A stretch of DNA of 58,452 nucleotides from Deltaproteobacteria bacterium (lineage in GTDB: Bacteria > Lernaellota > Lernaellaia > JACKCT01): the NCBI GenBank assembly GCA_027493875.1, contig JAOSJX010000011.1, positions 1-58,452 of the forward strand, given 5' to 3'. Both the position numbers and the translations under genes were made by a program. Of the stretch, positions 8,963 to 18,082 are shown piece after piece (the first letter of the stretch is position 1; the number at the start of each line of letters is the position of its first letter). The notes beneath the pieces were generated by a model. It searched no databases and had not been told where the DNA came from. It saw only the letters and a program-made list of their open reading frames with translations.

Positions 8963-10611
8963 TCAACTTTCCTCAGGCAGCGCGGCCTGCGCGACGCGCG
9001 ACCAGAATTCCTGGTTCTCAACGATCGGATAACCGTCGCGCCGCGCGTCGATCCACTCGCTCAGGAACCTGTTCGCCTTTTCCGCCATGGCCTCGTTTTC
9101 GATTTCCGTGCGCTCCGCGTCAAAGGAGGCGCGCGCGGCTTCCTGCCGGTCGGTCACCTGGAAAATCAGCGCGCCGTTCGCCGTCGGCAGCGGCGCGTCC
9201 ACGTAACCGCCCACGTCGGCGACGCCGAACGCCGCCGCAACCAGCCCCTCAACCGCGCCGAGCTTCGGCACCGACATGGCGCCCGCGGAAAATAATCCGG
9301 TGTCGACGACTTCCGTCCCGAGTTCCTTGGCGGCGTCGTCCAGCGTTTTCGCACCGGTTTGGAGTTGCGCCAAAAGTTCCGCCGCGCGCGTGACCGCCGC
9401 GTCCCGCTTCCGCTGCGCGGAGACGCGCTCGACCACGCGTTCACGCGCGTTCTCGAAGGAGGGCACTTCCGACGGAGCGATTTCGGCGAGCTGAAACAAA
9501 TAGCTTCGCGTGTACCCGGCGACGGGCTCGGCGATTTCATTCAGAGACATTTGGAACGCGGCTTGCGCGATCTGCACGCCTTTTTCCATGCCGGGCGCGC
9601 CGTCCGTCAGGGCGAACAGCGCCGTCTCGCTCACCGCAAGGCCCTGGGACGCGGCGTACTCGCGCAGGTCCGTTCCCGGGGCAACGTCTTCGTAAAGGCG
9701 CCGCGTTTCGCGCTCCATCTCCTCGCGGGCGGCCCTGGCTTGCAACTGGAGAAGGATCTCGTCGCGCACGTCGTCGAGCGGCTTGGTCCCGCCCTCCGCG
9801 TTTTTGTATCGGTCGCGGTTCTTCTCGTATTCGGCGAGGATCGCCGCCTCGTCCGGTGCGGCGGCGTCCATATGATCCTTCATGTCGAGGGCGACATAGA
9901 CGAGCTTGCGCCGCTCGGGGAGGCGGTAGGATTCGGTTTCGGCGTCAAAGGCCGCGCGTAACTCTTCGTCGGTCAGCGACGCGGGATCGAAACCGCTCGA
10001 CTCGCCGCTGATCTGAACGGCTTTGACCGCGACTTTTTCGGCTTCGGCCTTGTATTTGGTCCAAAGTTCGTCCTCGGTCACATGAACGGAACTCTGCAAA
10101 AGATAAGCGAGCTTCGAACCCGCGAGCTTGAAGCGGATCGATTCCTCGTATTCTTCCAGCGAGATGCCTTCGCGGCGGAGATAGTTGAGCATGCGGTCGC
10201 GATGAAATTGGCCGCCGTAAATGAACGCGCCGGAGCGCTTGATGGAGTCGGCGACTTCTTCGTTGGACGCGCTGAAACCCATTTTTTCGGCTTCGAGCGA
10301 AAGGATGGTTTGATCCACGAGGCTCTGCATCACCGAACGCATAAAAAGGGCGACTTGAAAAGGTCCGGGTTTTCGCCCATCCCCATGCTTTCGTAACGCT
10401 GCTTGACGAATTCGAGTTGGCGGAGAAAGTCCTCGCGCCCGATCGGCATGTCGCCGACGGTGGCGATGATGTGCTCGGGCATGCCTTGCGCGCGCGAGAG
10501 GCTCGAAAAAACGTAGGAGGTTCCGAAACCGACCACGAAGCTCAAGGCCACGCCGACGAGGACGATCTTGATAAGCATCGACCCCGCGTTGCGCCGCATG
10601 AAGGAAAGCAT
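8963..10611 (-). CDS. PpiD/SurA-type periplasmic folding chaperone (frameshifted)
   Basis: The N-terminus (MLSFMRRNAGSMLIKIVLVG) has a single membrane anchor at about residues 12-30, followed by a SurA-N-like helical domain with VGDMPIGREDFLRQ and a long charged helical body ending near EFWSRVAQAALPEES. The anchor plus SurA-N-like arrangement fits PpiD, which helps newly exported proteins fold at the periplasmic face of the inner membrane. The parvulin domain is not sharply recognisable and may be degenerate. The start is the ATG at 10611 with GGAG upstream. A single extra base in a T5 run near 10338 splits the gene into a 94-residue head and a 459-residue body; joined, it is about 548 residues. 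It lies downstream of thyX on the same strand. Confidence 0.75.
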
Positions 10612-10656
10612 CAAATCGCTCCGTTTTTCAGTATGTTAGTACGCGCCACCCCGCCC

Positions 10657-10691
10657 TTGCGGCGGCGCATTATGGTGCAGCGCCGCCGCAA
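10657..10691 (-). terminator. Strong hairpin between thyX and the chaperone gene
   Basis: A perfect 12-bp inverted repeat (TTGCGGCGGCGC / GCGCCGCCGCAA) encloses an 11-base loop 27 bases beyond the thyX stop. There is no T-run, so it may be a weak or Rho-assisted terminator, or an mRNA-stabilising stem. Confidence 0.5.
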
Positions 10692-10717
10692 ATGCAAGCG
10701 CGAATTCGGCCGAGCGG

Positions 10718-11554
10718 CTAGTCGGCGGGAAGGCCGAGTTTTTCGCGGAACTCGCGCAGTTTGCGTCCGGTGAGTTGCGGTTCCTCGCCGGCGGCCAGCC
10801 TCTTGATTTCCTCGATTTCGTCGGACGAAAAACGGCGGCCGTAGCGGATATTGCGTTCGAAGGATTCGTAGGCGTACGGGGCGACGGTTTTAACGATGTT
10901 CGCGATCACCTCGGCGTAAAGCCGGATTTCCAATTGCGCGTGCGCGTCGAGGCGCAGGTTCAAAAAATGAAAAAGGTTGTGCAAATCCATCTGCCAGTAA
11001 AATTCGGTATAGAGGGATAGCGGCAGATTGATGCGCGCGAGCTCGCGCGAGATGCCGTCCTCCAGCATCTTCTCGTAGGACGCGTAGGTTTCGCGGTTCT
11101 CGCCGGCCAAGGTTTCGCGGACGGACTCGACGACCTCCGCGGGCACCGGCGTTTCCTCGTCGCGCCCCTGTTTATTGGTTTTGCTCTGAAAGTGAACGGC
11201 TCCGGCCGGCGGCACGTAGAACTCGTCCCGCATGACGGAGTAGCGCCCGGAGATTTCGTTCATCCGCGCGGTCCGATGGCGGACCCACTGGCGCGCGACG
11301 AAGATGGGCATTTTCAGGTGGAAGCTGAGAATCACCTGCTCGAAAGGCGAGGTATGCAGGTGGCGCATCAGATAGTCGATCAGTCCCTTATCCTCGCGGA
11401 CGGTTTTCGTCCCTTTGCCGTAGGAAACGCGCGCCGATTGGACGATGCGGTCGTCGCCGCCGAGGTAGTCGACAAGACGCACAAATCCGTGATCCAACAC
11501 GGGAAACTCCTTGTCGAGGAGAGCGTCGGCTTCCGGATTCACGGCGTGGGCCAT
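10718..11554 (-). CDS. thyX: Flavin-dependent thymidylate synthase ThyX
   Basis: ThyX methylates dUMP to dTMP using methylenetetrahydrofolate, NADPH and FAD. The ThyX signature is present as RHRTARMNEISGRYS; relative to the usual RHRxxSxNExSxRYS, the first Ser position is Arg. The FAD and dUMP regions (HTSPFEQVILSFHLKMP, DLHNLFHFLNLRLD) are well conserved. The ATG at 11554 is chosen over the longer frame because GGAGG lies eight bases upstream and MAHAV opens a typical N-terminus. The gene is intact at about 278 residues and is divergent from the peptidase C26 gene; the intergenic stretch contains a TATATA-like element near 11673. Confidence 0.96.
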   Translation of the reverse strand: MAHAVNPEADALLDKEFPVLDHGFVRLVDYLGGDDRIVQSARVSYGKGTKTVREDKGLIDYLMRHLHTSPFEQVILSFHLKMPIFVARQWVRHRTARMNEISGRYSVMRDEFYVPPAGAVHFQSKTNKQGRDEETPVPAEVVESVRETLAGENRETYASYEKMLEDGISRELARINLPLSLYTEFYWQMDLHNLFHFLNLRLDAHAQLEIRLYAEVIANIVKTVAPYAYESFERNIRYGRRFSSDEIEEIKRLAAGEEPQLTGRKLREFREKLGLPAD

Positions 11555-11724
11555 CGGGAGAACCTCCGATTTTTCGGTTTCGCGGCGGGCGGAAATCCGA
11601 TCCGTCTTAGCGGGTGGGCGGCGGGCCGTCAAGCACCGCGCGAACCATCTTCCCGTCCCGCGGGCGCGGGTGTATATAGAGCCGCCCGAAGGTCCGGTCT
11701 CCGGCCGTTTCGGGGGAGAAGGTC

Positions 11725-12846
11725 ATGAAAATTAAAAAACGAAGCCTCCTGATTTACGCCGAATTGGCGATCTTTCTGGCCGTTACGGCGGCGGCCGTCA
11801 CGCAATACGCGAAGGAGCGCGGGGAGGGAGCGACAACGAGGCTTATGCGGCGGAAGCCGAAGCCGCGGAAACGCCCGAAGCCGTCTTGCTTCTGACGTAT
11901 CCGAAAGTCGAGGTCCTGAAGAACATCGAAAGGCTCGTGGACGAGAAGCTTCTCTCGGCGCCGCGCTTGCACGTGGTCGGCCTTTTTCAGGAAGCGGACG
12001 AATCCCAGTTCATCGAAACCAAAAAATACGCCCGGCGGGCGAAGCTGGATTGGTTCGAATGGAAGAAAATCTCCTGCGAGGTCGGCCCGGACGACGTTTT
12101 CAAGAACAACGCTTGCACGGACATGTTCGGGGCGCTGTTTGACGTGTCGCACGGCGCGGTGTTTTCGGGCGGGCCCGATCTCCCGCCGTCATATTACCGC
12201 GAGGAGGCGCTGCTCACGACGCGCGTGACCGAGCCGAACCGCAGCCGATTCGAAACGTCGTTCATGCGCCACCTGATCGCGGGGGACGATGCGCTCGTCA
12301 AAAAACGGCCGGAATACGTGGTGCTCGGCCTGTGCCTCGGCATGCAAACGATGAACGTCGCGCTCGGCGGAACGCTGGTGCAGGATATCCCCACGGAAAT
12401 TTACAAAGCGCGGACGGTGGAACAGGTGGTTAAGCTGGCGCCCGAGACGCGGCACACGAGCTACCGCCATCTCCTCGACGCGGCGGCCCATCCACGGCAT
12501 TGGCGGGCGCATCCGATCGTTCCCGCGGACGATGCGTGGCTCGCGGATCTCGCGGGCGGCAAGCATCCGAAGGTCGTCAGCGCGCACCATCAGAGCGTGG
12601 ATAAAATCGGAAGCGGCCTCGAGGTCGCGGCGTGGTCGGCGGACAAGAAGGTCGTCGAGGCCGTCCGCCACGGGAGCTACGCCAACGTTCTCGGTATCCA
12701 GTTTCACGCGGAATACCGCCAGATCTGGAAGGACGACGATTCGGCGAAAAACGCGCCGGACCAGGCCTTTCATCGCGCGTTCTGGTCCGATTTTTTCCGC
12801 GCGGTTGACGGAGGCGGCGGTGCTTTCCGTCGCCGAGGCTCAGTAG
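11725..12846 (+). CDS. Class I glutamine-amidotransferase-like hydrolase (peptidase C26 type), membrane-anchored
   Basis: The catalytic core has the nucleophile elbow GLCLGMQT and the partner His-Glu in GIQFHAEYRQIW, as in gamma-glutamyl hydrolases of the PuuD type, which cleave gamma-glutamyl bonds. An upstream FSGGPDLPPSYY is also typical. The ATG at 11725 (GGGGAGAAGG upstream) gives a hydrophobic N-terminal segment (SLLIYAELAIFLAVTAAA), so the enzyme is probably exported or anchored. A frame change near 11820 in a G-rich run separates the anchor from the core. The C-terminus is uncertain: the long frame runs into the duplicated pepD end, and I place the stop at the TAG at 12844, which needs one more frame change. 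Confidence 0.75.
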
Positions 12847-12989
12847 CTTCCGCCGGAGACCCGGTCCAGAATCGCCACGAGAAACTTCCAGAATTTTTCG
12901 ACGCTCGCAAGATGCACGCATTCGTCCGGCGAATGCGGATTGCGGATATCCGGCCCGATGGAAATCATGTCCATCCCGTCGAATTTTTC
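12840..12989 (-). pseudogene. Orphan duplicate of the pepD 3' end
   Basis: Bases 12843-12989 equal 13898-14044 with one mismatch in 147 (12969). On the minus strand they encode the last roughly 48 residues of PepD, ending VSGGSY followed directly by a TGA at 12840-12842, without the upstream catalytic part. It is non-functional by itself. The neat stop at the border with the peptidase C26 gene suggests this copy marks the original 3' end of pepD. Confidence 0.85.
12843..12989. repeat. 147-bp direct repeat, copy A
   Basis: It is identical to 13898-14044 except for one base, in the same orientation. Together the two copies bracket about 0.9 kb containing the methyltransferase gene. Confidence 0.95.
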
Positions 12990-13023
12990 CCGATTTCCGC
13001 GTTGGGGAAACCGATGACTCGCA

Positions 13024-13769
13024 TCACCGCGCCATTAGCGCGAACACGCCCCATCCAAGGTATTTACGAGTGTACGTGGTATAGCGTTTTGGTTCCAAGG
13101 TCAGGTGGGCTCGAACCTCTTTTACGAAGTCGTCGTCGGGATTCGCTTCGAGCCATCGGCGCATGGTGAGCCACTTCGGCGCCTCGTACCGGTCCCAGTC
13201 TTTTGGTCGGCCAGAACCATTTCCACAACGTCGTAGTCGAGGTCGCCGAACGACGCGATAAGTTCTGGAAGTATGAGAAAGTCGGTGAAAGAACCGGCAC
13301 CGCATCCCATGGCAACGTCTTCTGTCGGCGGTAACTGGAGCCAGTAAGGCTCGCCGATGAGGATGATTCCCGCGGAGCGGAGGCTCTTCCTGAGAAGTTC
13401 GATGGTGCCGACAACGCCCCCACCGATCCACGTCGCACCGAGACAGGCCGCCACATCGACCTTTTCGTCGGCGACGTAGCCGGCCGCGTCGCCGTGGATG
13501 AATTCGACGCGATCGGCGACTCCGAGTTCTGAAGCGCGGAGTCTCGCTTGCTCGGAGAACAACGAGCTCATGTCGATGCCGACGCCGCTGATTCCGTAAT
13601 CGCGGGCCCAGGTGCACAGCATCTCGCCCGAACCGCTGCCGAGGTCGAGTACGCGAGTTCCCGATTCCAGCCGCAACGCCGCGCCGAGAGTGGCAAGCTT
13701 TTCCGGTGTGAACGGGTTATGGATGCGGTGAGCGCTTTCGGAAATGTTGAAGATACGTGGGATGTCCAA
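13024..13769 (-). CDS. SAM-dependent class I methyltransferase (frameshifted)
   Basis: The SAM-binding glycine motif VLDLGSGSGEML is at about residues 40-51, followed by GVGIDMSSLF and later LLRKSLRSAGIILIGEPYW, the standard order of a Rossmann methyltransferase. The ATG at 13769 begins MDIPRIFNISESAHRIHNPF, typical of small-molecule methyltransferases annotated only as SAM-dependent. The frame changes at an A4 run near 13202, after which the C-terminus reads DWDRYEAPKWLTMRRWLEAN to the TGA at 13024. The substrate is unknown. The gene and its AT-richer upstream leader (13770-13890) lie exactly between the two copies of the pepD end, which suggests acquisition as a module. Confidence 0.8.
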
Positions 13770-13891
13770 CGCAGCAACTCCGTTTATTTACTAACGAACA
13801 TTCCCGATGATATCATCGAGACACCCTGAACATTAAGTGCGCTCTTGTAATTTCAAGCACTTACAACTCCCAAACCGTGGTGGCGCGGAAG

Positions 13892-15355
13892 TCAGGAGTA
13901 GCTTCCGCCGGAGACCCGGTCCAGAATCGCCACGAGAAACTTCCAGAATTTTTCGACGCTCGCAAGATGCACGCATTCGTCCGGCGAATGCGGATTGCGG
14001 ATATCCGGCCCGATGGAAATCATATCCATCCCGTCGAATTTTTCGCCGATGATGCCGCATTCCAACCCGGCGTGAATGGCTTTGCGCTCCGGCTTCACGG
14101 CGAACAACTCTTCGTGCACGGCCTCGGCGAGTTCCAAAATCTTCGAGTGCGCGTTGGGCGGCCAACCGGGATAGGCGCCCGAAACCGCCGCGTCGGCGCC
14201 GGCCAGTTGCGCACACGCGATGATCTGCTCGTTGATCGCGTCCATCGCCGCGCCGATCGACGAGCGCGGCGCGCAATGCGCGCTCAGGTGATCTCCGTGC
14301 GTGTGGACGGAGGCGAGGTTGTTCGACGTCTCGACGAGTCCCGCCACCTCGCGGCTCATCGCGGCGACGCCGTTCGGGAGCGCCAGGAGCATGCCGGCCG
14401 CCGCCGCCTGGACTTCCGGCGCGAACACGCCGTTCGGTTCCGGAGCGCGTTCGATGGCGATCGACAAGTGCGTTTCTTCGGGATGCGCGCGTTTGGCGCT
14501 CTCCCATCGGTTCGCGACGGTTTTGACGGCGTCATCCCAAGACGCCTCCGGCACGGACAGGTGCGCGTGCGCCTCGCGCGGAATCGCGTTGTGTTTGTCG
14601 CCGCCCTCGATGTCCGCCACGCGCGCGCCGAGATCCGCCAGCGCCTTCAGCGTTCCGGCGAGCAGCTTGACGGCGTTGCCGCGGTTTTCGTGAATTTCCG
14701 AGCCCGAATGCCCGCCGCGCAGGCCCTTCACCGCGAGCCGCGCGCCCGCGTCGCCGGACGGCGCATCCACCCGCGTCAGCGGAAGTTTGATGTCCACCCC
14801 CGCGCCGCCGGCGCAGCCGATGTAAACGATATCCGTTTCCTCGGAGTCGAGATTGAGAAGAATGCGCGCGGTGACGAGATCGGGTTCGAGCTTCATCGCG
14901 CCCGTCAGCCCCGTTTCCTCGTCAATGGTCAACAGCACTTCCAGCGGACCGTGCGCGACTTCGGGTGACAGGATCGCGGCCATCGCCGCGGCCACGCCCA
15001 TGCCGTTGTCCGCGCCGAGCGTCGTCCCCTGCGCCTTCATCCAATCGCCGTCGCGCACGAGGCGGATCGCGTCGCGCGTGAAATCGAATTTCACGTCCGC
15101 GTTTTTTTCGCAGACCATATCGAGATGCGCCTGCAGCGCGACGACCGGCGCCCCCTCGCGTCCCTTCGTCGCCTTCGCGCGGATGACGACGTTGCCCGCC
15201 GCATCGCGCCGCGCGTCGTGCCCCGCGGCCTTGGCGACTTTGGTCAGATGGTTGGCGACGGCTTCCTCGCTTTTCGACGGGCGCGGAATGCGCGTCAGCT
15301 CGTAAAAAATCTCCCACACGCGTTCGGGTTTCAGGCCTTCGATCGCTTCAAACAT
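13892..15355 (-). CDS. pepD: Cytosolic aminoacyl-histidine dipeptidase (PepD, M20 family)
   Basis: This zinc dipeptidase cleaves Xaa-His and other dipeptides in the cytoplasm. Metal and catalytic motifs are visible: LQAHLDMVCEK (metal His and catalytic Asp), GTTLGADNGMGVA (metal Asp) and LLTIDEETGLTGA (catalytic Glu with metal Glu), and the length of about 487 residues is normal. The ATG at 15355 (MFEAIEGLKPERVW) is preferred over the one at 15361 because AGAGG sits six bases upstream of it. The frame is uninterrupted. Its last 49 codons are duplicated at 12840-12989; the present stop follows GGSYS, one codon longer than in the duplicate. Confidence 0.93.
   Translation of the reverse strand: MFEAIEGLKPERVWEIFYELTRIPRPSKSEEAVANHLTKVAKAAGHDARRDAAGNVVIRAKATKGREGAPVVALQAHLDMVCEKNADVKFDFTRDAIRLVRDGDWMKAQGTTLGADNGMGVAAAMAAILSPEVAHGPLEVLLTIDEETGLTGAMKLEPDLVTARILLNLDSEETDIVYIGCAGGAGVDIKLPLTRVDAPSGDAGARLAVKGLRGGHSGSEIHENRGNAVKLLAGTLKALADLGARVADIEGGDKHNAIPREAHAHLSVPEASWDDAVKTVANRWESAKRAHPEETHLSIAIERAPEPNGVFAPEVQAAAAGMLLALPNGVAAMSREVAGLVETSNNLASVHTHGDHLSAHCAPRSSIGAAMDAINEQIIACAQLAGADAAVSGAYPGWPPNAHSKILELAEAVHEELFAVKPERKAIHAGLECGIIGEKFDGMDMISIGPDIRNPHSPDECVHLASVEKFWKFLVAILDRVSGGSYS
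13898..14044. repeat. 147-bp direct repeat, copy B (inside the pepD 3' end)
   Basis: It matches 12843-12989 with a single mismatch (14024). It lies within the intact pepD reading frame. Confidence 0.95.
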
Positions 15356-15370
15356 CGTCATCCTCTGCTG

Positions 15371-17467
15371 TTACTTTTCAATCCATTTCATGAGCCAGCC
15401 GACGACTTCGTGATACCAGACTTCGGAGTTCGCCGGTTTGAGGACCCAGTGGCCCTCGTCGGGGAAATGCAGGAATCGCGACGGAACGCCCATCACCTGC
15501 AGCGCCGTGAACAGGCCGAGGCCCTCCGACATCGGGCAGCGGAAATCGTTTTCGCCGTGCACCACGAGCGTCGGCGTTTTGAAATTCGCGATGTGCATGT
15601 GCGGCGAGAATTTGATGAACGGTTTTCGGTTGACGTGGGGCAGCCCGCCGTGCTCGTGCTCGTCGAACCACAACTCCTCGGTCGTGTACGCCATGGTCTC
15701 GGCGAAGAAAACGCCGTCGTGGCAGACGATGGCGCGGAAGCGGTCGGTGTGTCCCATGATCCAGTTGACCATGAAGCCGCCGAAGCTCGCGCCGGCCGCG
15801 GCGACGCGCTTGTCGTCGATGAACGGATACGCCGCAAGGATATGATCCACGCCCTTCATGATGTCGCGGTAGCAACGCCCGCCCCAGTCGCCGGAGATTT
15901 GATCGGTGAACCGGCTGCCGTAACCCGTGGAGCCGCGCGGATTGACGAACGCCACGACCGCGCCGCGCGCGGCGAACATCTGCGCGTTCCAGCGGAAATG
16001 GAAATGGTCCATGAAGGCGCTTTGCGGCCCGCCGTGGATCAGCAGAATCATCGGATATTTTTTTCGCGGATTGAAATCGGGCGGACGGATGAGAAAACCG
16101 TGCACCGGATGGCCGCCGTCGCCCGGATACCAGAACTCCTCCGCGGGCGTCATCGCCGCCTTCACGACGGCCTTGCCGTAATGCGTGAGACGCAGCGAGG
16201 ACGCGCCCGCGTCCTTAGGCAGCGTGTCCGGCGCGGGTGCGCTCTTGATGAACGGGTCGACGCCGCCGCCGGGTCCGAGGATGAAAAAGTCCGCCGGCTC
16301 GGTCGTCGATTCGCGCGTGACGAGCATCATGTCCGTATGGGGCAGCGCGCGGATGAGGCCGTTGAACGTGTCGAGCGTCAGTTGGCGCACGCGGCCGGAA
16401 GCCGGGTCGAGCCGGTATACCGTTTGGCGTCCGCGGTCCTGCGCGAGAAAGAGAATCGATTCCTCGCCGTCCTCGTCGTAGGCGATCTCAAAACTCTGCG
16501 CGCTGCGGTCGAGTTTTTCGAGATAGACCTTCGTTTTGCCGCCGGCCGGATCGTAAATTTTAATGCGGATCTTGTCGGCTTCGTACCCGGGTTTCGCCAT
16601 GCCGAGATAGACAAGCCGTCCGTCCTTGGCGAAACGCGGATGGCAGTCGCTGGCCTCGCTGTCCGAAACGCACGTCATCGGTCCGGCGGCTTTGTGGCCG
16701 CGCATCGGAATGAGGAAGATCGAATTGTTCGTCGACCGGGCGACGACCTCGTCCGGGTTGAGCACGACCGCCAGCGTTTTCCCGTCCGGCGCCCAATCGA
16801 AATCGCACTCGGAGCCGAGGGAAATCGGCGGCGAGTCCACGTCGCCGGGCGTCAGGTCGGCCGTCTGGCCGGTGGCGACGTCGACCGCGAAAACATGATT
16901 CCGGCGCCGGTCGCGCCACGCGTCCCAATGGCGGAAGAGCAGGGCGTCTTCCACGCGCGCCGAGGATTTTTCATTCACGAGGCCGTAGACGGCGGCGCGT
17001 TCCGGCTCCTTGTTTTTGTCTTTGTGTTTTTTCTCGTCGAACATCGGCGCCACCGCGACGCGCCGCGAAAACGCGATGCGTTTTCCGTCCGGCGACCACA
17101 CGGGCGTGCCAACGCCGCCGTAGCCGGACGTGAGCCGCCGCGCCTCGCCGCCGTCCATCGGCAGAAGCCATAATTGCGCCCCGCTTTCTTTTTCCCGGTT
17201 GCTGACAAACGCGAGCGTTCCGCCGTCCGGCGACCACGCCGGCGCGGTATGGTTGCCGGGTCCCGGCGTGAGCGCGCGGACCTTGCGGGTGACGATGTCG
17301 AGCAGGCGGATGGTGTGACGGACCTTGTTCGCCTTCGGATCGTGCTTCGACGCGACGAACGCCACGCGCCGGCCGTCGGGCGACACCGCGGGCTGCGAAA
17401 TCCGCTCCACCGCCATGATATCGGAAAAAGTCAGAGGGCGCGCTTCGGGCGCACGCTTCTTCGGCAT
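15371..17467 (-). CDS. S9 family prolyl-oligopeptidase-type serine peptidase
   Basis: An N-terminal beta-propeller of WD40/TolB-like repeats (AVSPDGRRVAFVAS, PAWSPDGGTLAFVS, PVWSPDGKRIAFSR) is followed by an alpha/beta hydrolase domain from about residue 440. The nucleophile Ser is in GASFGGFM, the catalytic Asp in HGENDFRCP and the His in PDEGHWVL. The 698-residue frame is intact, and GGGGAGG lies five bases before the ATG at 17467. No signal peptide is seen, so it probably acts on peptides in the cytoplasm, perhaps together with the adjacent dipeptidase PepD, whose gene starts 15 bp downstream and is likely co-transcribed. Confidence 0.95.
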   Translation of the reverse strand: MPKKRAPEARPLTFSDIMAVERISQPAVSPDGRRVAFVASKHDPKANKVRHTIRLLDIVTRKVRALTPGPGNHTAPAWSPDGGTLAFVSNREKESGAQLWLLPMDGGEARRLTSGYGGVGTPVWSPDGKRIAFSRRVAVAPMFDEKKHKDKNKEPERAAVYGLVNEKSSARVEDALLFRHWDAWRDRRRNHVFAVDVATGQTADLTPGDVDSPPISLGSECDFDWAPDGKTLAVVLNPDEVVARSTNNSIFLIPMRGHKAAGPMTCVSDSEASDCHPRFAKDGRLVYLGMAKPGYEADKIRIKIYDPAGGKTKVYLEKLDRSAQSFEIAYDEDGEESILFLAQDRGRQTVYRLDPASGRVRQLTLDTFNGLIRALPHTDMMLVTRESTTEPADFFILGPGGGVDPFIKSAPAPDTLPKDAGASSLRLTHYGKAVVKAAMTPAEEFWYPGDGGHPVHGFLIRPPDFNPRKKYPMILLIHGGPQSAFMDHFHFRWNAQMFAARGAVVAFVNPRGSTGYGSRFTDQISGDWGGRCYRDIMKGVDHILAAYPFIDDKRVAAAGASFGGFMVNWIMGHTDRFRAIVCHDGVFFAETMAYTTEELWFDEHEHGGLPHVNRKPFIKFSPHMHIANFKTPTLVVHGENDFRCPMSEGLGLFTALQVMGVPSRFLHFPDEGHWVLKPANSEVWYHEVVGWLMKWIEK

Positions 17468-17575
17468 GACGTCCTCCCCGGGATGCTCATGTGAAAAGGA
17501 TCGGCTGGGCGCCGCTCTCCCAAACCCCCGCCGAATGTAACGGGCGCGGCGGCTTTCATCAAGACGCGACGCGGA

Positions 17576-17607
17576 GCCCGGAGCCCCGTCAAGCCGGGGC
17601 TCCGGGC
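17576..17607 (-). terminator. GC-rich hairpin between the small gene at 17615 and the S9 peptidase gene
   Basis: A 13-bp perfect stem (GCCCGGAGCCCCG with its complement) closes a 6-base loop just beyond the stop of the 17615 gene. No T-run follows, so termination strength is uncertain. Confidence 0.5.
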
Positions 17608-17614
17608 CACCATT

Positions 17615-17998
17615 TCAATACGTGCAGTTCTCGTGCGTGGGATTGGCGCCGTATTCGGCGGCGTCGAACCACGCGTAGGTCGTGACGTAGCAGTCCGCGC
17701 ACACGTCCGGGATCGTGAGTTCGAGTTCCTCCTCATTAACATAGATCGTCAACGTCACCTCGCCCGGATCAACGTTGTAAGCCACCAGCGACGACTCGCC
17801 GAACATTCCGTAGACGAGCAGCGGATACGTCCCCGTCCCCGCGATGTCCGGCTCCTCCGTATCGCGGCCCGGGTCCGGCCAGAAGGGCTGCGTCTCGGTC
17901 GGCGCGTTGTAGTGAATCTCCCCGCCGACATCGAGTTCGGCATAGGCGCATCCGACCGGCGAGGTCTCTTCGCCTTCCTCGTCGTCGTATTCGACCAT
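17615..17998 (-). CDS. Small acidic extracellular-style domain protein, probably 5'-truncated
   Basis: The 128-residue product is rich in Asp, Glu, Tyr and Gly with paired Cys (DVCADC, HENCTY at the end) and alternating hydrophobic strands (GEVTLTIYVNEEELEL), suggesting a small beta-sandwich outside the cell. There is no signal peptide: the frame begins MVEYDDEEGEE, which looks like the end of an acidic tether. The 80 bp upstream contain an AT-rich stretch and a GTGACCGTCCCC sequence but no signal sequence. I think the original N-terminus has been lost or shifted out of frame. I do not recognise a family. The ATG at 17998 has only a weak AGGTG upstream. Confidence 0.5.
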   Translation of the reverse strand: MVEYDDEEGEETSPVGCAYAELDVGGEIHYNAPTETQPFWPDPGRDTEEPDIAGTGTYPLLVYGMFGESSLVAYNVDPGEVTLTIYVNEEELELTIPDVCADCYVTTYAWFDAAEYGANPTHENCTY

Positions 17999-18082
17999 CA
18001 ATGGGAAACACCTATATTTGCGCTTTATAAATAAGTGACCGTCCCCTGGTCCTTTTTGTGTTCCTTTTTGAGAACCATTTCG

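Noticed and set aside
11886..13169. 427-residue peptidase C26 protein
   Set aside because: From about 12,840 the frame only traverses the antisense of the pepD duplicate and of the methyltransferase gene; the Arg-rich tail is not protein-like.
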